Shown here: piece after piece, positions 24,548 to 28,131 of the stretch
Numbering within the stretch: position 1 is the first letter of the stretch
Layout of the letters: every line of letters begins with the position of its first letter
From: an uncultured Paludibacter sp.
Lineage (GTDB): Bacteria; Bacteroidota; Bacteroidia; Bacteroidales; Paludibacteraceae
Length of the DNA stretch: 28,131 nt
Assembly (NCBI GenBank): GCA_937927845.1
Contig: CALFXE010000108.1
Coordinates: forward strand, 1 to 28,131
Direction of reading: 5' to 3'
The notes under the pieces: model-generated
Databases searched by the model: none
Told to the model about the DNA's origin: nothing
What the model saw: the letters and a program-made list of their open reading frames with translations, nothing else
Translations under genes and position numbers: made by a program

Positions 24548-25911
24548 ATTTATCTGAATTAGTTTCGATTTAATCTGACAGTTAAGGGCAAAATACTTAA
24601 ATTTGTAATATCACAAACAAAATAAGTTTCACCCTTAAAAACTGTCAGAAATGAATACAGAGACAAAGTTAATCAAAAACAAATTAGGTCTGCTAAATTT
24701 AGCAGAAGAATTAGGAAATGTATCAAGAGCATGTAAGTATTTAGGTTACAGTCGCGACACATTTTACCGTTACAAAGATTTATTTGAAACAGGCGGCGAG
24801 TTAGGTTTGCAGGAAATCAGCCGTCGCAAACCGATAGTAAAGAATCGCATAGAACTTCAAATAGAGCAAAGAGTTGTTTCGTTTGCCACAGAGAATCCGG
24901 CCTTTGGTCAGGTTCGGGTATCGAACGAGTTGAAAAAAGAAGGCATATTTATATCACCGGCAGGAGTTCGTTGTGTATGGCTTCGCAATGATCTGGAAAC
25001 CTTTAAGAAGCGACTGAAAGCACTTGAAGCCAAAGCAGCACAGGAAGGTTTGGTGCTCACCGAAGCACAGGTGGTGGCCTTAGAGAAGGCTAAGGAAGAA
25101 AAAGTATCCAAAGGAGAAATTGAAACCTATCATCCAGGTTATCTCGGTGCTCAGGATACGTACTATGTGGGTAATATCAAAGGTGTTGGTCGTATTTATC
25201 AGCAGACTTTTATCGACACCTATGCTAAGGTGGCTACCGTTAAGCAGCTCTACGATCGCAAAGTGGCATTGGTGGCTGCAGATATGCTTAATGACAGGGT
25301 AATCCCCATGTATGACCAGTATGGTATTCCTCTTATGAGAATACTTACAGACAGAGGAACTGAATACTGTGGCGCAAGAGAGCACCATGAATATCAACTT
25401 TATCTGGCCATTGAGGATATTGACCACACCAAAACAAAAGCTAAAAGTCCTCAAACAAACGGCATTTGTGAACGCTTCCACAGAACCATGCAGGAAGAGT
25501 TCTATGCTACTGCGTTTCGTAAGAAGATTTACAAATCCGTTGAAGAACTTCAAACGGATGTGGATATATGGCTGCAGTATTACAATAATGAGCGCCCTCA
25601 TTCCGGTAGATACTGTTTTGGTAAAACACCTATGCAAACATGGAGAGAATCCGTGCATCTTGCAAAAGAAAAGTTGTTAGATACTCTGAATGAAAATTTT
25701 GTATCTTTGCAACCGTCGGGTGAAGTGGAAACAGGCTCTGCTGGGGAGCAACCTGCAAGTAATAGCCTGACTGACTGGAATGGTCGAGGGGACGTAAAAA
25801 TCCCCTCTTACCCTTTGACTATTCCTGGCATGTATGACTTAAAAAACCCAATGTTGAATCATTAAAAAAATGCCCGACTGTCAGATGAAGTCTTAGCTAA
25901 TACAATTTATC
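24548..25911 (+). mobile_element. Complete IS481-type insertion sequence with target duplication
   Basis: The element spans 24555-25904 (1350 bp). Its ends are imperfect inverted repeats of about 28 bp: TGAATTAGTTTCGATTTAAT at the left and TGTATTAGCTAAGACTTCAT at the right, each continuing with CTGACAGT, 22 of 28 identical. It is flanked by an exact 7-bp target duplication ATTTATC at 24548-24554 and 25905-25911. The coding part has visibly higher GC than its surroundings. It landed six bases outside the KilA-N stop codon, leaving that gene intact. A -7-like TAAATTTG (24598-24605) lies just inside the left end. Confidence 0.9.
24651..25865 (+). CDS. IS481-family transposase (DDE, integrase-core)
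   Basis: This 404-residue transposase has an N-terminal helix-turn-helix region (about 1-100; LGNVSRACKYLGYSRDTFYR) and a retroviral-integrase-type DDE core (about 160-340). The core shows FIDTYAKVA, then LTDRGTEYCG (second Asp) and SPQTNGICERFHRTMQEEFY with the catalytic Glu; NNERPHSGRYCFGKTPMQTW marks its end. An extra low-complexity C-terminal tail of about 60 residues follows. Reading frame and motifs are intact, so the element could be active. It lies wholly inside inverted repeats with a target duplication. Confidence 0.93.
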   Translation: MNTETKLIKNKLGLLNLAEELGNVSRACKYLGYSRDTFYRYKDLFETGGELGLQEISRRKPIVKNRIELQIEQRVVSFATENPAFGQVRVSNELKKEGIFISPAGVRCVWLRNDLETFKKRLKALEAKAAQEGLVLTEAQVVALEKAKEEKVSKGEIETYHPGYLGAQDTYYVGNIKGVGRIYQQTFIDTYAKVATVKQLYDRKVALVAADMLNDRVIPMYDQYGIPLMRILTDRGTEYCGAREHHEYQLYLAIEDIDHTKTKAKSPQTNGICERFHRTMQEEFYATAFRKKIYKSVEELQTDVDIWLQYYNNERPHSGRYCFGKTPMQTWRESVHLAKEKLLDTLNENFVSLQPSGEVETGSAGEQPASNSLTDWNGRGDVKIPSYPLTIPGMYDLKNPMLNH

Positions 25912-25916
25912 ATTAT

Positions 25917-26750
25917 TTAGCGGTCGTTTGCCGACAGTTTCAGCTTTTTTATTGTGTTGTTTTCCAATAGTGATTTTATTTGTGAAATAGCAACTTTATT
26001 GAGCTGAATAAGTCTTTCGGCTTGCGATAGTCCTTGCCGAATAAGCAATGCATTTATACTCTCCATATTACTCAATACCACAAGTTGCTCCAATGTAGCA
26101 TAATCTCTTATATTTCCACTATTATCCGGATTATTATCCCGCCATTCTTTTGCAGTTATTCCAAATAGGGCAACATTAAGCAAATCAGCTTCGTTAGCAT
26201 AAACAAAACTTGCTTGTTGTTTCGTGATTGCTTTTGGTATCAGGTTTTCTTTAATAGCATCAGTATGGATTTGATAGTTTACTTTGGCGAGCGTCCGCTG
26301 CAAGTTCCATTCTAATTTTAGGCGTTCGTTTTCTTCACTTTTTAAACGCTGGAACTCTTTTACAAGATAAATCTTGAATTGAGGACTAATCCACATTCCA
26401 AATTCAAACGCAATGTCAGGGTGTGCATAAGTTCCTCCATAACGTCCTGCTGTAGCTTTTAATCCTATTGCATTGGTTTTCTCGACCCATTCTTTAACGC
26501 TTAGTTTGTAACTATTTAAACCTGCCTGACTTTTAATTATGGCGAATTCGCCATAATTAAAATTTGGATTGTAAACCGATTCCCAAATACCAAGGTATTC
26601 AACTGTGTTACGATTTCGTAACCAATCGGAGATAAAGAAATCACCATCTTTAGCTCTCAACATATCAGTTAGCGATATATACTCTTGTTCTTTATTAAAA
26701 ATAATAGTAATTTCCTTTCCTTCAACCTCTATTTTTCTGTTTCTTATCAT
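25917..26750 (-). CDS. KilA-N domain protein
   Basis: This 277-residue protein has an N-terminal KilA-N DNA-binding domain (about 20-140) with the markers EYISLTDMLRAKDGDFFISD, SVKEWVEKTNAIGLKATAGR and YGGTYAHPDIAFEFGMWISP. A helical C-terminal half (150-275; ERLKLEWNLQRTLAKVNYQI) follows. KilA-N proteins are common in phages and mobile elements and are thought to bind nucleic acid; the precise role here is unknown. The gene is alone, is bracketed by a direct repeat, has an insertion sequence at its 3' edge, and contains a 32-bp perfect palindrome within its coding sequence (26531-26562). These features mark it as an accessory, probably acquired gene. No toxin, nuclease or other defence partner is adjacent. 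Confidence 0.9.
   Translation of the reverse strand: MIRNRKIEVEGKEITIIFNKEQEYISLTDMLRAKDGDFFISDWLRNRNTVEYLGIWESVYNPNFNYGEFAIIKSQAGLNSYKLSVKEWVEKTNAIGLKATAGRYGGTYAHPDIAFEFGMWISPQFKIYLVKEFQRLKSEENERLKLEWNLQRTLAKVNYQIHTDAIKENLIPKAITKQQASFVYANEADLLNVALFGITAKEWRDNNPDNSGNIRDYATLEQLVVLSNMESINALLIRQGLSQAERLIQLNKVAISQIKSLLENNTIKKLKLSANDR
26531..26562. repeat. 32-bp perfect palindrome inside the KilA-N gene
   Basis: TTTTAATTATGGCGAA (26531-26546) is followed directly by its exact reverse complement, TTCGCCATAATTAAAA (26547-26562), with no spacer. Symmetry stops at 26530/26563. It encodes the FNYGEFAIIK segment of the KilA-N domain. Confidence 0.97.
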
Positions 26751-26770
26751 AGTCTTATTTATTTAAGTTG

Positions 26771-26778
26771 CAAATGTA
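26771..26778 (-). promoter_or_regulatory. Candidate -7 element of the KilA-N gene
   Basis: The minus strand reads TACATTTG, a full TAnnTTTG match, about 20 nt before the KilA-N start codon. Confidence 0.45.
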
Positions 26779-26856
26779 CTAAAACATTAATTAATATTTT
26801 TACCTATATCATCTAAAAAACTGTTCTTCTTGCTCCTTTATAATTATTGAATTAAA

Positions 26857-26881
26857 TTAGTTCAGTGAGGAAAAAATTTAT
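26857..26881 (+). repeat. Right copy of the direct repeat bracketing the KilA-N patch
   Basis: TTAGTTCAGTGAGG, six A, TTTAT. It matches 24463-24488 except for one substitution and one A in the homopolymer. It lies between the KilA-N promoter region and the ferredoxin terminator. Confidence 0.8.
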
Positions 26882-26884
26882 AAA

Positions 26885-26921
26885 TAAAAAAAGGACAACA
26901 AACTCAACATCTGTTATCCTT
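26885..26921 (-). terminator. Rho-independent terminator of the ferredoxin gene
   Basis: On the minus strand AAGGATAACA pairs with TGTTGTCCTT (one G-U) around an 11-nt loop, followed by a run of U residues. It lies about 47 nt after the ferredoxin stop. Confidence 0.78.
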
Positions 26922-26967
26922 CCATAAAAATTTAATAAAAAGTACTATACTTTTTTACTAATAATTC

Positions 26968-27162
26968 TTATGCTTCTTCAAACTTAATTACTTCTACAGG
27001 GCAGTTATCTGCTGACTCTCTGATTTCTGCATCATAATCGGCGTAAGGTACACCTTCTTTTGCAATACATATATCAACGATTTCAAACACTTCAGGGCAA
27101 ATACTTTCACACACGCCGCATGAAGTACAATCCTCTTCTACCCAAACTTTTACTATTGCCAT
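26968..27162 (-). CDS. Small [4Fe-4S] ferredoxin
   Basis: This 64-residue acidic cytoplasmic electron carrier has the cluster ligands C12-x2-C15-x2-C18 (DCTSCGVCESICP) and the remote C54 (NCPVE), enough for one [4Fe-4S] cluster. C22 and C32 are additional cysteines; in similar single-cluster ferredoxins such a pair can form a disulfide, but this is not shown here. The length is typical of single-cluster ferredoxins. The gene is monocistronic, with a TTG-N20-TATCTTG promoter-like arrangement upstream (complement of 27207-27236) and a clear terminator downstream. The redox partner cannot be inferred from the neighbours. Confidence 0.93.
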   Translation of the reverse strand: MAIVKVWVEEDCTSCGVCESICPEVFEIVDICIAKEGVPYADYDAEIRESADNCPVEVIKFEEA

Positions 27163-27206
27163 ACTTTAAAATTTTGAATGATTTTTTAATATAATAAAAC
27201 GGTGTG

Positions 27207-27236
27207 CAAGATAGCTCTTTTTAATTATATACGCAA
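27207..27236 (-). promoter_or_regulatory. Candidate promoter of the ferredoxin gene
   Basis: On the minus strand TTG (complement of 27234-27236) and TATCTTG (complement of 27207-27213) are 20 bases apart. The -7 motif is one T short of TAnnTTTG. The leader would be about 40 nt. Confidence 0.4.
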
Positions 27237-27313
27237 TATAAATATTTAAAATATTGTAATTTAGTCCTCTTCAAAATAAGCAAGGATATATTTATCGAAT
27301 GATACAACCTAAC

Positions 27314-27982
27314 CTATTTCAACAACTCCCCTACTTTTTCCCAGTTAACTACATTCCAAAATGCTTTTGTGTAATCAAGGCGTTTTGATTGATATTTCAG
27401 ATAATAAGCATGCTCCCACACATCTAAAGCTAAAATGATTTTTCCTTTGTTATCAGAAAATGACATTAAAGGATTATCCTGATTGGCTGTTGAGACAATT
27501 TTTAGCTGTCCGTTCGGTTCTTTAATCAGCCATGCCCAGCCTGAACCAAATCTGCTCGCTGCCGCAGCTTCAAAGGATTCTTTGAATTTTTCGACAGAAC
27601 CGAAATTAGCTTTCAAAGCTTTCTCTACATCAGCAGTCATCTTACTCTTTGAAGGTGGAGTCAAAAATTCCCAAAAAAGCATATGATTATAATATCCCCC
27701 ACCATTATTTCTTACAGCAGTCTGAATATCAGAAGGTAATTCTTCAAAATTTTGAAATATCTCAACTATATTCTTTTTAAATAATTCAGGATATTTACTT
27801 AATGCAGCGTTTAGATTTTTGATGTATGCAGCATGATGGTTATTGTAATGGATATACATGGTCGTACTATCGATATACGGCTCTAAATCAGCATAACCAT
27901 AGTTCAACTTCGGCAAACTGTACTGTGCATTCACTGCTAAACTTGTCAGAATAGCGATGATAACTAAATTAATTTTCTTCAT
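27314..27982 (-). CDS. Exported Fe/Mn-family superoxide dismutase, Mn-type features
   Basis: This 222-residue enzyme dismutates superoxide to peroxide and oxygen. The four metal ligands are H45 (IHYNNHH), H100 (YYNHMLFW), D187 and H191 (LDVWEHAYYLKY). The active-site glutamine is in STANQDNP (Q168), with glycine in the NNGGG segment, the Mn-type arrangement rather than the Fe-type; a cambialistic enzyme is possible. Unusually for the family in Bacteroidota, a signal peptide precedes the enzyme (MKKINLVIIAILTSLAVNA-Q), so it should act in the periplasm or outside the cell. A TTGATAA heptamer array lies just upstream of the ATG. Confidence 0.93.
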   Translation of the reverse strand: MKKINLVIIAILTSLAVNAQYSLPKLNYGYADLEPYIDSTTMYIHYNNHHAAYIKNLNAALSKYPELFKKNIVEIFQNFEELPSDIQTAVRNNGGGYYNHMLFWEFLTPPSKSKMTADVEKALKANFGSVEKFKESFEAAAASRFGSGWAWLIKEPNGQLKIVSTANQDNPLMSFSDNKGKIILALDVWEHAYYLKYQSKRLDYTKAFWNVVNWEKVGELLK

Positions 27983-27993
27983 ACGTATATTAA

Positions 27994-28021
27994 TTGATAA
28001 TTGATAATTGATAATTGATAA
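27994..28021. repeat. Heptamer array TTGATAA, 4 units
   Basis: Four exact copies of TTGATAA end-to-end, 11 bases upstream of the dismutase start codon. Twelve unrelated bases separate them from the next heptamer array. Confidence 0.95.
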
Positions 28022-28033
28022 TGTGCCAACATA

Positions 28034-28131
28034 GTCTATGGTCTATGGTCTATGGTCTATTGTCTAATGACTCCAAACTATTGACTATTGACTATTGACT
28101 ATTGACTATTGACTATTGACTATTGACTATT
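28034..28131. repeat. Composite heptamer array, 14 units in one register
   Basis: Fourteen 7-bp units in constant phase: three GTCTATG, then GTCTATT, GTCTAAT, GACTCCA, AACTATT and seven GACTATT. The array runs to the window edge. Successive unit types differ by few bases, so one array seems to have drifted and re-expanded. Confidence 0.95.

Noticed and set aside
25702..25709. TATCTTTG as an outward-facing promoter inside the insertion sequence
   Set aside because: The nearest TTG is 25 bases upstream, too far, and no plus-strand gene follows; the next gene is on the opposite strand.
25786..25807. Hairpin GAGGGGA/TCCCCTC near the 3' end of the transposase as a terminator
   Set aside because: There is no U-tract after the stem and the sequence is inside the coding frame.
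24463..26967. A defence island around the KilA-N gene
   Set aside because: Only one KilA-N gene and an insertion sequence are present; there is no nuclease, helicase, methylase or toxin-antitoxin partner nearby.
28034..28131. Tandem repeats as a CRISPR array
   Set aside because: Units are only 7 bp with no spacers, and no cas genes are present.

Overview
The window is AT-rich DNA from a member of the Bacteroidota, most likely a Bacteroidales-type genome. The evidence is the family content (phosphate-selective porin O/P, a DUF5020-like outer-membrane protein, WG-repeat and KilA-N proteins, an IS481-type transposase) and the promoters. Many genes are preceded by a TAnnTTTG -7 element, sometimes with a TTG about 20 bp upstream, and there are no strong Shine-Dalgarno sequences. 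No rRNA, tRNA or CRISPR array is visible.

Layout. (1) 69-6465, minus strand: a complete phosphate-acquisition locus transcribed as porin > pstS > pstC > pstA > pstB > phoU > PhoB-like regulator. The sensor kinase is not in the window. TGTAAT/TGTAAC repeats spaced by 11 or 22 bp precede the porin and pstS and are candidate Pho boxes. (2) 6664-10900, minus strand: three exported proteins of unknown role (an unrecognised secreted protein, a propeller-like protein and a WG-repeat protein). A shared 41-bp palindromic element lies upstream of two of them. (3) 10901-11436: a repeat-rich spacer with three copies of a 33-bp palindromic element, an octamer array and the hppA terminator. (4) 11437-15696, minus strand: membrane pyrophosphatase, MTA/SAH nucleosidase and an M48 (Ste24-like) protease. 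(5) 15834-23909, plus strand: membrane metallophosphoesterase, a fused permease-ATPase ABC protein, TilS, a DEAD-box RNA helicase with a structured leader, and a DUF5020-like outer-membrane protein next to an NCS2 purine permease. (6) 23947-26967: a small secreted protein, then an accessory patch holding a KilA-N gene and a complete 1350-bp insertion sequence (28-bp imperfect inverted repeats, 7-bp target duplication). The patch is bracketed by a 25-26-bp direct repeat. (7) 26968-27982, minus strand: a small ferredoxin and an exported Mn-type superoxide dismutase.

How it fits together. Most of the window is core housekeeping and transport. The phosphate locus spans outer membrane (porin), periplasm (PstS plus an unusual PstS-like insert in PstC), inner membrane (PstCAB) and control (PhoU, regulator). 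The DUF5020-like/NCS2 pair may be an analogous two-membrane route for purines.

I found no clear multi-gene novel system. The best candidates for something undescribed are small-scale: a 32-bp perfect palindrome inside the KilA-N coding sequence, the direct repeats bracketing that gene, the structured leader of the DEAD helicase, the PstS-like domain in PstC, the palindromic repeat family around 11 kb, and 7-bp tandem arrays at both ends of the window. One of these arrays overlaps the stop codon of the regulator and one lies directly upstream of the dismutase.
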